Shown here: positions 19,441-33,612 of the stretch, piece after piece
How positions within the stretch are numbered: position 1 is the first letter of the stretch
Layout: the number at the start of each line of letters is the position of its first letter
Source: Plasmopara viticola
Lineage: Eukaryota; Oomycota; Peronosporomycetes; Peronosporales; Peronosporaceae
Length of the DNA stretch: 64,000 nucleotides
Assembly (NCBI GenBank): GCA_001695595.3
Contig: MBPM02000034.1
Coordinates: forward strand, 434,001 to 498,000
Reading direction: 5' to 3'
Position numbers and translations under genes: made by a program
The notes under the pieces: generated by a model
What the model was told of the DNA's origin: nothing
The model's input: only the letters and a program-made list of their open reading frames with translations
Databases searched by the model: none

Positions 19441-22400
19441 GTGGCTACCAGGTGAATATATGAATAGAAAACACAGAGGCGCCAAGACCAATCTTTTGTG
19501 AGAAATTGACAATCCAAGAGGAAGAATTAGTGGCTTGTGGAACCCACGATAGAACCATTTCAAATCGCGCAGAATTTATAATTTTTGGCGTTCCTTCATG
19601 ATTCGAGCGATCCGGTTTTTCGCAGATGTCTGCGGTTTTTACCATTAGCGCGTCGTCGCTAGCATGCTTAAGTCATCGACAGTAGTAACTGAGCACCAGG
19701 GCTTCACCGCTCGATTTTACTTTTGCGCCAAGCGTCGATGGCCTATTTGATTTAATTTGTGCTGGGTTTGGCGAATTTAATGTCTGTTCTGCTCTCGAAC
19801 GACATATTGAAGCGACACACTCTCTTTTTTTGCACGGTACTTTTGTTTACGCCAAGATGGCCAATATATTTTAGCCAAAACTTGATATGTGCAATATCAT
19901 TGCTCGTGGCACGACTCAGGAAGCTTTTTCTCCTTACGTGATTACAACAACTGCCATTGGCAAGATTTTAATAGTCGACATCGTCTTGGCCGTCCAAGCG
20001 CGCAGGTCCTCGCGATCAGATTGTATCTTTGCATAAAGCAAGACATTTAGCGCCTTTTCTGCATCGTCCTGGCGAGTCAGGACGCGATCCACCGTTGATA
20101 AAATCGAACGGTGACTTAGGATAAATCATTAAGCGCATTTTGGTATATTTGATGACGAAGATTTCCGGGATACGAAGTTGCTTCGGCATCACGCGGCTCC
20201 CTCCGGCCCCGCGAAAGTATTAAGTCAGATGGCTTGTCTTCCTGACGGGTATGCGCAATTCTTTTAGATGCCTATGCGTTAGACACTTAATTAATTAATT
20301 TTTAGTGTGATTTTTTGATCTCGTTTCTATCGGTCGCTTCGCTAAAATACCTCGCCTCCAAGCCAAATTAATGGCGACACTCACGAGCACTTTAAAGTCA
20401 CCTTTTTGATGATAGATGATAAGCTTATTCAGCTCAAGCAAGACGTGCATTAATTCTTGTCGAGGCAGTGAGGAGACCAAAATCGCCGATTCAAAAAGTG
20501 TGACTTCGAGGCTTGGCTGTTTATAAGCGAATTTGTCAAAGCAGACTGCAAAGGGTAAAAAACAAGCGTCTTACTCAAGATTCATTTTTTACGACTCCAA
20601 CTACACAGTCAGACAACGAGACACCACTAGACCAATTAAGTATATTTTGTGCTCCTATATCTTTATTGCTGAGACAAAGTACATCGAACTCTTGGCACCC
20701 GAGTTGTTCTGTGTTTCAGTCAAAGCACGATGCAATTACGCAAAAATGAGGGAGACTATCAAATCTGGCAACAATTTTTTTAATTCTCATTCGGAGCTTA
20801 ACAATGTGCCATGAGTGTTCTTGATGATAAATAACGGTAAGGAAAAGAGTGCCTCAAATTTTACCAGTGGACTTAAGATTATCAGATCTATATATTTATC
20901 AACATTTCATGTTAATTGTGCGTGATGCACTAATGATGACGAAATCAACACAACATGTGGACGCTGATGCCAATGAAGCGTTAAACCATTCGTCAAATCT
21001 CTTTAGGATACGGAATACGGAATGCTAAGTGCTTGATGGCTTGAGATGTCTTCTTGGTAATAGCATTGCGGTAGAGCGGTGGTAGTAAAAAAATAGTCGA
21101 TCAAACCCCATTTCGCCAGACCAATGCCGCCCCGCGATTGATGCGATGCTTCTTTCCACAATTATTCAAAATCGACCGAAATGCGGCATCAGCGCATCAG
21201 AAGCAGCATAATTTGATGTCCGAGGCACGTACGGCTGACCTGACCGACATCCATCCGCTGCACTACTTTGGGGGTTGTACCGACGACGGGATTTTAATTG
21301 TCGATTCACCTTTACTATCTTGGCGACCTCGTTTACATCTAAGCTTTGGGTTCTACTTTGGCTTCCAAAAGTCACAGTTTCCATACTCGTAACACTCAAA
21401 CTCATGCAATAGTTTTCGTGCCCTAAAACATCATATTTGTTAACTTTTTTGGTTGAGCTTCGACTCAGCAACGAAGTTCATGCGGCATTGCACCTAACTT
21501 TATAGATGGTCTGGAAACGCTCGAAGTCGTGTTCGTTCAGCGATTTGGCAAGCGGAGTTCCCCCGCATGAGCTAAAAGACATTTCATGTTAAGACAATGG
21601 AACACCAACTTCGTCCAAATAATCATTTGCACCATCGTTGTAAGATTGATTAGGCTCTTGGCGGTGAAAATGAATCAGAGTCTGAGCAATCTTCGGTAAT
21701 TAAAGTGATCTCCGATTTAATAAACTGAAACGTCTTGCACTCATCATGAGAGCAATTGTTGCATGCGGACTTCAGCAACACTTGCGGGTCCGTTTCAATG
21801 TCTTGCAACACCAGGCAAAATACACCACCTAAGCACTCAATCATTTCTCCCACAAAGCTGCTGCATCTGGATCCATTAAAGCAATTGCCGCTAGTTCTTC
21901 GTTGGCAAGTAGAAAATATCTAAAGTAGGAGTAACCTTCATAAACTTACCAATGTAATCCCGCCGCGGTGTGCTCACGAGAAAATTTGCATATCGCCGGT
22001 AGAAAAGTCCAAACGTACTTGTTGGGTCCAGCAAATCAACAAGGCACCACTTACCAGTTGACCAAAATTAAAAGTTGAACTTGTTGGGAAGTCCCTCGCA
22101 GGTGATCGTCGTCGTTTCATCAAAGTAAAAAGTCCCATCGCTGCTGAAAAGTAGCACACGCTTCCTATTCTTGACCAATTTACACATGCTTGCCAATTTC
22201 AGGCGTGCCCGTGACGACAGCTTACTTTACTATGCTCGCATCTGTGTTCAGCAATGCTTGGTCGGCGATCGCTCTGTACGAAGAGCGGATGTAGACCTTC
22301 TGACGCCTCGTTAGCGGCAACAACGACGAAAGCTTGAGCCAATCACAAAACCGGTCGAGCATGGAGAAATTTAAGAAAAAGGATCACAGCAGTGATGAAA

Positions 22401-25400
22401 AAAACCATCATGGAAGACAATTGCAGCCAAGATGCCGTGCTGCGGACCCACGACCACCTGTCTCTTTGGCCTATGCTACTTCCTTTAGGCAAATTCACGA
22501 TGATTTGACCGACAAGCTAGCCAAGTTGAGTGGCACCACCACAATGTCTAGCTCCTTTAGGCCACTGATGTTCATTGCACCGCCCCGCGCTTCAGCTTCC
22601 GTCAGCCACGCGTGGCCCATTTCGCCCGGGAAAGATGCAGCTGGCTGATAGGAAAATCGTACACATAATTTGCCGAGATCGCGTCCTTCAATCCTCCGAC
22701 CGTCTTGCGGCTTCCGCGACAAGAACAACAGCTTTCTAAAAGCTGAGGACGAGGGTGAAATCTTGCGATCATCGCACTGATCCGAATTTCTGTGACCACA
22801 CCGGTTGCAGGTACTGACTGATGTATACATAAATCCGATTTTTCGTGCCTTTCAAAACAGCGACTCTTGGTGCACGACAAACACCCCCAGCGGGATTTAT
22901 ACAGGATTCTATACTAAAAAATAAACTTAAATGAACAAAGCCCTGTTTAGGTTACAAAGTTTAAATTTGACCGCATATAGAGATTTGATGCTCTGGGCTT
23001 CAGGCAGTATTGCCACTATTCATTCCAGCGGCAGCGTCTAGAGCCTAAAAGAGTAAGAAAATACAATCCCACCTTCATAAAAGAAAATAAGAGCTTCTCT
23101 ATTAACTCCAGAAGGTAGAGATGGCCACTAAAGCAACGAACGCCCGGATATGCGTAAAGTTTTATACTTCAATGCCTACCAAAAGCTGAGCATTTACCTG
23201 TGAAGCTACTTCACGTATGTGATTTATGCTTTGGAAGCTTATAGAAAGACAGCTAAAGAGGCGCTTTTTTCGGTATGATTAAAGCTTCCTTACAGCTCAA
23301 GCTTCTTTGCCTGTGAGCCAGATGCGCAAGCACTATGAGCATATTCATATGCTGAGGAATTCGGCGGCCTATATTACTAAATAGTACATTTAATCAATCA
23401 ATGTAATTGGGTTCCTGAGCAGCCTTAAAATAATGCCGTCATACAATTAGCCCTATGAGTGCAATGGCAAATACAATCCGAACTATTACTAGAAATCAAC
23501 ACAGCCACAGCCCTTCGGATTGTCGTGAATGAACTTTTTCTCGTCATACAAATTTTCGCAAAGGGGTATACATGAGACTGCTGACTCAAGCCTAATCCCA
23601 ATGAGCTGACAAGCAAAGCAATATTCGGCTTTAGCTGCGGTGAGCAAGAAATCATGATTCGTATCTTACCAAAGAAGAACGACGAAGTAGAGATTTGGGT
23701 CTTTTGAGAGGTGGCCGGTGGAATGTGTTTTCTTACAGCCAGAAGATAGCTGACTGTCAGTAGAGGCGAAGCACCCTTCTTTCCTAATGTTGAAGAGCAA
23801 GGCCTTCATGAGGGGAAATCGCCAATGTGTACTATTAAATCTTGGCCCCTGAGAGCTAAATTGCTTTCGAAAGAGAAACAAGCATGGTGGACGATTGGTC
23901 TTGCATGCAAGTAAACGAACCTTTAGAAAAATATCGGGTCTTGTTGGACCCCGCAATCTCAAGCGCTGGTAATTGATTGTGGCTTTACAATTAGGATAGC
24001 TAAGTATTTGAGTGCGAGCACCAAATGCAGGTCAAGTTCGGAATGATTCGTTAGCGGGACAACTATAACGTCGTTACTACGTTGTGCTGACTTGGATGAA
24101 ATGTTTGACTGTTTTGGTAGCACATACTCATTCCTTGTCCTATATTTCGACGAGTACGTCTTGGTCTTGATAATTTCGTGGCTTTAAAAGCACAAGCCCT
24201 CGAATAATTGGTGGGGCTATATTAAAAAAAATTGCCACAGTATTCCGCGCAGTAGAAGTTTGACTAACTTTTAATATGCTGTGCATACGGCTTCTTTAAT
24301 TGGTAGCCAATGCAAATGTGAGCTTTACTTTAATGCTGAAGGTATCGAAGTTTTAAAAAATTCTTTATGCACAAAGACATGACAATGTCTTTGAAGTTAT
24401 TCTCAGCGGGTAAACTAGTTTTGCTTGCAGAATCGACCACCAATGAAGTTAAAACACGCGTTAAATTGGGCAGCATAATTGATCCTGCTGAGGGCCGCAA
24501 TTTTACAAGCGGATAACATAGCTCTGCAGACAGAGAAAAAAATATATCTGTAGGTAGGGAGCATAGCATCACATAAAGTGGGTGATAAAGTTATGCAAGC
24601 AAGCAACATAGGTGTACACGGCAAGATGGTCAATGAATTTCCACAAGGAGGGTGACGTTGCTCCACAAGGGTGCGATACAGAACCAATCTGTGGGAGTCT
24701 TAAAAGGCATTGTGTTGATAAAGAGGTTCTATGTATACAGATTACTGATGGATCAGCTTTATGTCGTAATGCGATAGGTGCTCTCTCTGTGTCATAAACT
24801 TTGTTCGCCTCGAAAGTACTGAGCTTTGGCTCTATACTGCCGAAAGTATCAAAAATGCGGCGATCTTGAGGTTGCAAACCCCATCAAAATAAAGGTACAT
24901 GTTTTGTTTTGAAGGCGTCGTGGACGGGTCTTTTAGACAGCGTTTGCTGCGCCGGGCCTTAAGATCTTTGAGGATTCTTAAAGTCTTATATAATTTCTAT
25001 CAAAAAAATTGTTGAATTTGATCGACCAAACCTTCGACCGAATAGAGGAGTATAAATGAAGTATGACCCTTTGCCATAAATAGAGTATTGTGCCGAAAGA
25101 AAATGAGCACTGTTACGTTTGCAATGTATTTTATTGTTGCTTTCCTTGCCAAAGAAACTAAGTATGGCATGGTGCGAGGTATACGATCCCCGCACTCATG
25201 ACCGCTGATCAAATAAAATTGATTGGTTTACAAAGGCCTTCACCTTTCTTCTGGCCCTCGAACTCCATTTACAAGTCGCTAGGTAATGAACTGCAGTTTT
25301 TGTACTTTTTCCACACTAAGTTAATTTGTTGCCGCGACAAAAGCTTGTACTACAGCAGCTTTCGCAGTTTGCGACCAAACGCTGGTGTTGGCATGCTTAA

Positions 25401-25650
25401 GCACAATTTTCTCCGCAAAATGCACAATCTTCGTCAAGATTAAAAACCACAATTATTCTTATCACGTGAGATGACACAAAATCGATTTTCGCGCTATCGT
25501 GCTATTGCACAAATACAGCTTGAAGATTAGCGTTAAATTCTAAATCTTTGCATGTTGTTATGTCACAATTCAATCGCTGCAATTTTTCTATATGTAGTTT
25601 TAATTTTGATATATCATCAACTTCAATGATGATGACCTAAGGGAGCCACT
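19441..25650. other. Gene-poor AT-rich DNA, no supported gene
   Basis: About 6 kb in which open frames are all around 100 codons or shorter, overlap on both strands and show no domain I recognise. The stretch 21100-22900 has longer, more GC-rich frames on both strands and may be a decayed transposon or gene, but I found no diagnostic motif. Confidence 0.4.
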
Positions 25651-26250
25651 GTTAGACGCTGAGTTTTCGGATTTGATCGCTCATCCTGTTGGCACAGATT
25701 GATCTCTCTTGGCCTCTGATTAAATGTAACAAGGTACTAGAACTAAAAGCGTGGCTTTTTGGAAACAAGAGCAAAGATTCTCTAGATCGTACCCCTTTTC
25801 GCATACGAACAACTTAGAGTTTTCACATTTTGCACATACTCCTATCTCTAACAGCTTCCCAATTGAAGGGCTCGGAAGACTTCAGAGGGCGCATATTTCT
25901 CTCTATGCAGGCCGCTCGTTAAGTGATAGACAATCTGACACACGCAGAAGGGTTCGCTTGAGGCATAAGTACAACGCGCCGAGCGAAAATTGTAAGCAAA
26001 TGCCTATGCTAAAGGTTTGCATTAATACGCAAACATAATTTGTCTTATGTATGTTTCTCTGCTAAAAATCGAGTTGTTTTTACAAACTATAGGTGGATAG
26101 AGGTATATAGCTAGAAGTGGTGATTTTCGTTGAAGACGTTTTAAATCGAATACTACAGCCAATCAGAAACCAAGAGAGATAACTCCAGCGTTCCGTATTT
26201 ACAGGGTGAGCTCCCAAACACCAAAACGGAGCACCTGGCAGTGTTTTAAA
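25651..26250. repeat. Inverted pair of a dispersed repeat (possible transposon ends)
   Basis: A segment near 25664-25725 (plus), with CTCATCCTGTTGGCAC and then ATCTCTCTTGG, reappears inverted and diverged at about 26250-26160, where the reverse complement reads CTCACCCTGTAAATACG followed by ATCTCTCTTGG. A third copy lies at about 7660-7712. The region between holds only an unassigned 95-codon frame (25751-26038). Opposed copies about 585 bp apart suggest a small element with terminal inverted repeats, but target duplications were not identified. Confidence 0.42.
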
Positions 26251-29200
26251 ATCTAATTTTGTAAGCAAAAATCCTGGCTTAGCAAAAGTTCTGTCATTCA
26301 TAGCCTAGATCTCGTGATTATGAAACTCTCTCATCAATTTGGTCATGCTTTAGATTCCAATTTAAAATGTGTATGAATTGGAATATGCCAGTCATGTAGT
26401 TGCAATGGGTTAAGTCATCTAATTCTTTGATGATCGATCACTTCTCCACACTAGTATTTTGTCTATGCATAGGGCTACAGGATAAAATATTCGTTTTCTC
26501 AAACGCTATATCGCATTGTTAGTCCTCATCTGAGCATTTATGGCGTGAAATTGGTTTCGAAAGGATAAACCGGTATTAAAATAGCCTCACTTAGTTAGCG
26601 CAAACCCTTGTACCAACCATCTCAATCGTCGGTTGTGTAGCGCACTGCCGAGTAGAATGCTGTGTCTGTCTCTGCTAGGAACAATACGCATAACATTTTC
26701 CGATCTATCACTTTGCTGTTTCAGAATATTTCTTGTTCGACAAACACTTGGCTTTAGTATGAGTGTCGATGTCTAAAGAAATGGCATTCTTGGTCGCAAA
26801 TTCTTCAAATGTAGGTGAGCTATCGACCCATCGCGACAAGGTCATATAATTGAATATTTCTGAATGGAACACTTTAACACCAATATTGCCGTCATCGCAC
26901 ATTTAAGCTTCCTATTTTAAAGCAACAAAGTAAAAGTCAGGCATCTCTAAATAAACTTTAAAATCACAAATATGATGCCGTTGAAACAATCACTGTTGCA
27001 TATCTTCCGGCAATCGCCTTTTCGAGATAGCACCTTATTGACGCTTTGTAGGTGAAACTGTTGGCCAGAAATGTGACAATGTTACAATACTTTCTACCAG
27101 TCTTAGTAACCAGTTACTGGCTTCAATTGATTTTATGCTCCTTTCTGCAGCTCCTTGCTTCTTCTTGACTTGAGCGCGACAGCGCTCGTATTTATAAATA
27201 GCACAGTTCGCAAAGTGTAAAAGAATTGATGCTGATATGCTGGAGTTTAGACTGGTTTGTTTCGCTATCGGCCAAAATATACTTTTGGGGCACAAGGATC
27301 ACTGGCAGGACCAATCATATTGATTACTACCGCATCTGAAGGAGCTCGAGCCATAGGCAATCCTGACGCAGTGTTTTTTTTCAATACACACGGCGTAGCT
27401 GTAACGTCCAGTGTTGAAGCCGATGGTTGACTTCGTCATATCACAAGCTTGTCAGCCAGCATCTGAGTAGTAGGCAATCCTCTTTCTATGTATCTCCACT
27501 TCTTTCAGCACGACATCACTCAGTGTATCAGAGGCTTTATTATTTTGCGAAATCGAGATTGCCCGCGACGATCAGATTCCCAGTTCAGCAAGCAAATCGA
27601 TATCGCCTTCATAAAGAGTCTTAGCTTTAGAATGTTTCATATCTCTTGATCCAACCAATCCAATTCTGCTCATAGTATCGGCAATACTCTTTCGCATTCT
27701 AGTACTTTGTTGACTGTTTACCTCTTAGTGACTTCAAACATTAAAGTTTTTAATGTGAAAATCTGTGCGCACAACAAATCTATCTGGCATTACATCTGCT
27801 ACTGTTGGTCGGCTCAGCTTGAATAGGACAAATTAGTTGCACTAGAGGAAATGGTAACAGTTTTCTTTTAGTGAACACAATACATAACATAAAGATTTAG
27901 AATTTCACTTTTGCGATTGCACATGAACAATCGTGCACAATAGCGCTATACGTTATCGCTTCATGCTAAATATCAATGAGAAAACTACCGCAGTGTGACA
28001 TCGAAGGATGCGCTGATAACATTACCTATGGTAAGAACAAGCCGACTTGTAATGCTATATTTCTTATGGCTACTTGTTATCACAGCTATGCTCTTCGATA
28101 AGCTAGTGCGCGTACAAGCTATCTTACAGACATTAGCCGTTCAGCTCACGGTCTGTTTAACAACTACATATCTAACCCACATTCGTGGGTTAGATGTAGC
28201 GACAAGACAAAAATTTTGAATATCGATGCAGTGCTGACACCTGAGACATTTCGCAAAGCGTCGCAGTATGCACGAAATATTCTAGTGTCATCTCCTCTTT
28301 CATTCCATCCTTGAGTCTGCAGATGTTGTAACGAGAAAACACATATAGACATAGTGCATAACCGAATCAATTCTGTTTTTTTCTGCCCCCCTGTGTGTTA
28401 CTAAGAGACCCCATCAAATTTTTCTATAGCAAGAAAACTAAGTCAGATGACTTTGTCGACTTTTTTCGGAGATGGATATTGAGCACTATTAAGCATACGA
28501 TTACAGATTATGACGAAGCCGCGCAGCACCTTTACACAGAAATCGTGAAGGAAGACATGCACCATTTCAATAAACAAGTTCAGGCTTTTAAAAGTCAAAG
28601 TACACAGTCTTGTAAAGTTTTGTGTGTTTTTAGTCTACACCTCGTTTCTGATCAATGGCATCGCAATTGCGGTAGGTTTAATATATTTTCCGTATGCTTG
28701 TTACGCACAACCCGTCAAACAAGAATAGGGTGCTTGTTAGTAAGAGAAGGCACCATTGTGTCATAGCTTCGCCTTAACCAAAATCCAGATTAAAGCACAA
28801 AGCGTAAGCTATAGAGCTGCCTTTTACATACTCCTCAGCGGAAACTTGTGCCACATTCAACAGGTTGGAAATGTAAAGCAAATTTCACTCGAATCACTTA
28901 CAAAAAAGACGTCGACTTGGTCTTAACGATGATCAAACAGGCAGGGAAAAAGTCTGCAGCCACCAGGAAGATTGTTGTTGTACTTGAAAGCTCATTTGCA
29001 CCTGAGTCAGCCTCAGCAAATTCTTAGATTAAGTGCGCCCACTATAACAAGCCACATACGGCCTTTGCAGAAAGAGGCTTTGCGTATACGCTTCGCTTTC
29101 AAGTATTGCTAACACACCCATATACATACTTAAGCATTTTGGTCCGAATCATTATTTTATCTAAGTCATGTTCTTGGTTTGGAATGTGTGATGGTACAAG

Positions 29201-32200
29201 CGTTGGTCCCGGATCAAGCGCAGGCACAGCCACAGTTGCGAAACGCCACCCATTTAATCGACGAGGACCAGATTTGGACAATTCAAACTCGATATTAAAA
29301 GGCGTGAGTCGAGTAATAGCGCGCAAAGTGATACGACTACGCGCACAAAATCAGTCAAACAAAGCTCAAATTTTGCATTTGTGGCGCTTACTGGATGCTT
29401 TGGTGCAGACGGTCGAGTTTGTTGACTTCACGATCCGCCAACTTAGAGGTGCGTCCATCAAATGCGGTTGCGGGCACCATCAAAGCAAAAAGCACTTCAG
29501 ACTTGCCTAAGCGAACCTCAAACTTTTAATAGCTCTTAAAATAGAAGTGAGCTTGCTCCTTCCCTTCCCTTCAAGCTGCTGTTTTGACTCTAGCGACGAT
29601 GTCGACAAGATTTACTCCACGTGATTGTGCCACTTGATTTTCTTATATTTAAGGAAAGATTTGGCTTTATGCGGTACACAATCTGGTGGACAAACACTTC
29701 TGATTATGGTAGTCAGTGTTCTGACACGATTGAGCTTCTTGCCGCAAGAATTGGTCGTGCAGAAGTCACGAGTAGAGCTTATTTAAAGTCCCTAATGACC
29801 ACCGCGGATGCATTTCTTTCGAAATTTTAAATTTAATGGCTTTATAAAGAAAGGCAGTCCGCTGGCTGCCAACGACGAGCATCAAGCTGAGAGAGCTCGT
29901 ACTGTAGATAATTCTCTACTCGTAGATTGAGTTAGCTGAAGCTGTTGGGAACTAAGCGCAAAGTTGACAGCTTCGTGGTATTTTGTACTTGACTCTCTGT
30001 AGACTTTTACTGAAGTTATGTAATCTATGATGCGGAGTATCAAAGTTTAGTTTACATTGCCGGTACTTGAACTTAACTCTTCCAAGCCACTAGGTGAGCC
30101 GTTAGTCCACTTTAAAAATTCTTGCAGACCAGAATTTCTGGCTTTTAGAGCTGTCATGTCTTATGCTGAGCATCCGTGGATGTCGAACGTCTGGCACCAT
30201 AACTGACATCTAAGGTAGCCTGCTAAGTGCTCACAAATCGATACAAACTTGTAGTCTTACCGCGCGCTGAGACTTGTACTCTCGTGTTACATTGTGACTT
30301 TTTCTCGCGAAGCTTTAATTTATCGGACACAAACCCTCGGCTAGAAAGCAAGCGGAGAGTGCAGATAATACAACGATCACTCGCGAGAACAAGATTCGCT
30401 ATATACTTGTGTAACTCAAGTGAGTGTAATATCTTTAAAGGGTCTGTTTGGAAAGTACTTGTGCGAATTTTTGGTGAGGCCTACCCACCCTTTTTAATCT
30501 TATACGAACTCAGCATAGGCCGGGTCAAGACGGCTTTCACTTTCAATAGGTCTGATCGAGCTAATGGCTGCCAAAAAATCTGAAAAGGACTACTATATCC
30601 TCCGCTACAAAGCCACAACGTTTGATGTTGGCATGATTGCTTAGTCCATATGACCTCGGATTTCGCCGCGGGTGATTTTTAATGCCGGACGAATAGATTG
30701 TAGAGATATGCCCAGCCAAAAATTAGTAAAGTGACTTCAGGGTGTTTGTGTGACAATTTCATACTTCTTATAGCAGTTACAGCGCGCGCGGGGCTGAAAC
30801 AAAAGTGTCGATTTTCACGGACGGAAAATTATTTATGTGCTGTCAACATTTACAAATTTCACAATCAGATCTATTTGACATTAGATGATAAGACTGGCTA
30901 AGTAATTTCCCGCTTCACTAGCCAGTGGAGCAAAAATGAGTCATTTCCACTGCGTTTACCTAAGACATAGATTAATAAATGGATCAACCACAATCTTTTT
31001 ACCGGCCAGCAGATGCGTTTATTTTTTAATCTATCAAACTCGGAATGGGTTTGCAATCACTAGTATATTTGTGTGTACAGACAGCAGTCATACAAAGGCT
31101 GTAATACTCTCAAAGCCATTGTCCCTATGATGTGTGTGTCAACCACACACAACTTGGAGTACAATTGTATGTATCGATCCCTTTGAGATCGAGATAGTAA
31201 GTGGTCATTTATTGAAAGATCTCCGATCATTTGCACACCAGTTTTGTGCAAGGTTTGACGTGACTTGTCACGCCTGGTGGCACTTGTAGTCGATCATGTC
31301 ACGAAGTGCTTGAAAAGTTAGACCACTCGTACTTATCCGCGTGACGAGCGGTTTGCACTGGTTGGACAACTTGCTGCATCAATTTGACTTGATGTTGTGT
31401 GTTTTCAGATCTCCTTGCTACCAAGCAGCTGGAGCGCATCGTGGCATTCATTTTCAGTCTTTGCCCATCGAATGCTCCACCAGTACCATCACACGTAGGA
31501 GCTTAGGCTGATTAATCTTGCGGGTTTCATCTGCGTAGAGAGGAATTAAAATTAAAAGACGGTCTTTTTCTCGGATGACCGAGGGCGCATGGCGCTTGCG
31601 CTCTTTTATCTGGGAAAACAGCCAAAGGTTGGACACCGACATCTCAAAGTATTTTGTGTGCTGACAACTCATGGGGCAATAGCTCAAAGCAGCAACTGTT
31701 TTAACAAGCTAATATTCTGCCAGCATAAAAGCTCCTTTGTAGGCGAATTCGTGATCGAATCAGGTATTTCCACGCAAAGAAGAATCTGCTACTTTATTTA
31801 CACAAGATCCATGTCGGTGGCACAAAAAAGACTTATTTCTAGCCCAAGGGATCTGAAGTGTCGCTGATAGAAGCCACGCTCTCAGAGCTGGAAAGACACC
31901 ACTCACCAAAGAGGTCGAGGATCCATACTAGGAAGACCTTGATTTATTGCTTGGATCCTATAAACGTGAAAGGTTTGTGTACTTGTAGAGCTACAAGATG
32001 CGGCTGTTTTTCAATGAAAGTTTAGGCTCCGGAGCCGACAAGGATCGACCATCATTTACTAAAGGTGTTCTCAGCTACCTATATCACTACTTAACCAGGC
32101 TTGCAGGCACGATTCGTGACATGAAGCTTTACGAGATCGAGACCTGAAAATATATAAGCGTAAGATATTAATATATTAATGAGTGGCAAAGCGGTTTGTG

Positions 32201-32848
32201 CCAATTGACGTTTCGGCTGAGTTGGAATAAAAAATCATTAATAAGAGCCGATATTGGCCTTGTCGAATGTGGGATGATAGTACAGTGTCGTCTATGACGT
32301 GTCAGACTTCGTCATCAGCACCGTACTGCTGCAGTCAGACGCCGAAAAGCGAGTACAAGTAATCGAGTCAATATTCCGTCGATGATGTATGTGAAACAAA
32401 AGCAAGATGCGTTCCTCAGACTATGAGCTAGCTCATACCATAACTATCCAATACTTGATGCGCGACATGTCTGTAGCTCTGCCAAAAGCTTGACTGCCAA
32501 TGAGTTTAAGGAATCATAAAAGAAGTTGCTGGCGCAGTGAGATCTCAACTACAGTATTTGTCGATGAAAGCTTGTAAAATAAGAGCACTAGTTAAAAAGA
32601 CTCAGGCTTCCATATGATGGAAATTTAAAAACTGATTTCTCTTTAAAGCTCACGGTACGCCGCGATATGATCATCTTGGTTGGGAGAAGACATGTGGCTT
32701 GGTGACTGCTTGTCAATGTCGCACATATGCGCGCACGATTAAAATGTGCAAGCGGTCGAGACTCTCATGAAAAGTGGCCGCGCCATCGGCAAGTATGCCA
32801 ATGCAAGTAGGCAATGATCATGGAGTTTAAGCTCAGACTGCTGCAATC
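26251..32848. other. Gene-poor AT-rich DNA, no supported gene
   Basis: No intact gene is supported. Scattered frames (for example 28395-28766, 29106-29510 and 30227-30583) are short and unrecognised. A perfect 10-bp stem with a 4-nt loop lies at 28171-28194 (TCTAACCCAC-ATTC-GTGGGTTAGA), and an 8-bp TG/CA stem at 31131-31151. The base composition and lack of long frames suggest decayed transposon sequence. Confidence 0.4.
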
Positions 32849-33235
32849 TTGGGAGCCAGCATATGTATTGCAATTTTGGCTCACCGATTGATCTACTTTA
32901 CTCGCTTAGCAGCTGTGCCGAATAACCCCACGGTATTTGATTGGCGAAATTGCTTCTTGATTTTGGCTTTGCACAACATGAACTTCCGGAGTCAAATCTC
33001 AGATCGAGGGCTTCATTCTACGGATTCTTTGAAGACGAACTTTTCTACGTTGTTTAGCACCAAGCTGGACATTTCATTAGCGAGCTACCCTAGACCGATG
33101 GTCAGACAGAGCGAGTTAAACACATCGTCAAGGACGTACCGCGCAAAGTGTGTGCCGTCACGCCAACGTGGAGTAGATTGCTTTGCACTCAGCAATGCCG
33201 CCTATGCCATGATAGGCTGCACGTATTTTAATTGA
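32849..33235 (+). pseudogene. Ty3/gypsy integrase relic
   Basis: The frame reads FTRLAAVPNN...ISDRGLHSTDSLKTNF...STKLDISLASYPRP...RQSELNTSS...FALSNAAYAMIGCTYFN. This aligns by eye to the integrase core of Ty3/gypsy elements, where the usual landmarks are SDRDPRF, the HPQTDGQSER block with the catalytic Glu, and the FA-N-A-H-STGYTPF ending. The second Asp (SDR) and the Glu (QSE) are retained, but the first catalytic Asp region, reverse transcriptase and protease are not visible nearby. It is therefore a decayed fragment with no flanking LTRs recognised. Confidence 0.68.
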
Positions 33236-33612
33236 TTGAAGTACTTTGTTACCGCCACCGCATTGTGGATCTTCGTCTGATAAAAGACAAGTAGTCGAGC
33301 GACTAGCTGTTTTACAATGCGTTGGGTCGTGACCCATCTCGCGGAAATTTTGCAAATTCTCTTGGAAGTACGAGACATTAGGACCCCGTTCACGGCATCA
33401 AGATAATTGGGCTATAGTTGCATTGCACATTGCCGTCTTGCCTTCAACACAAGCAATTGTAACACGTATTTCTATCGCTTCAATAGCAACAGCTTCGGAG
33501 ACCAAAGCATAAGAGCGAAGGATAAATTCGAAGTCAATTTGTAAATTTATCAATGCCCAATTCCAATTTATTACAGGTTTAGAAAGAATTGTTAAAAAGT
33601 CCGAATTTCTAT

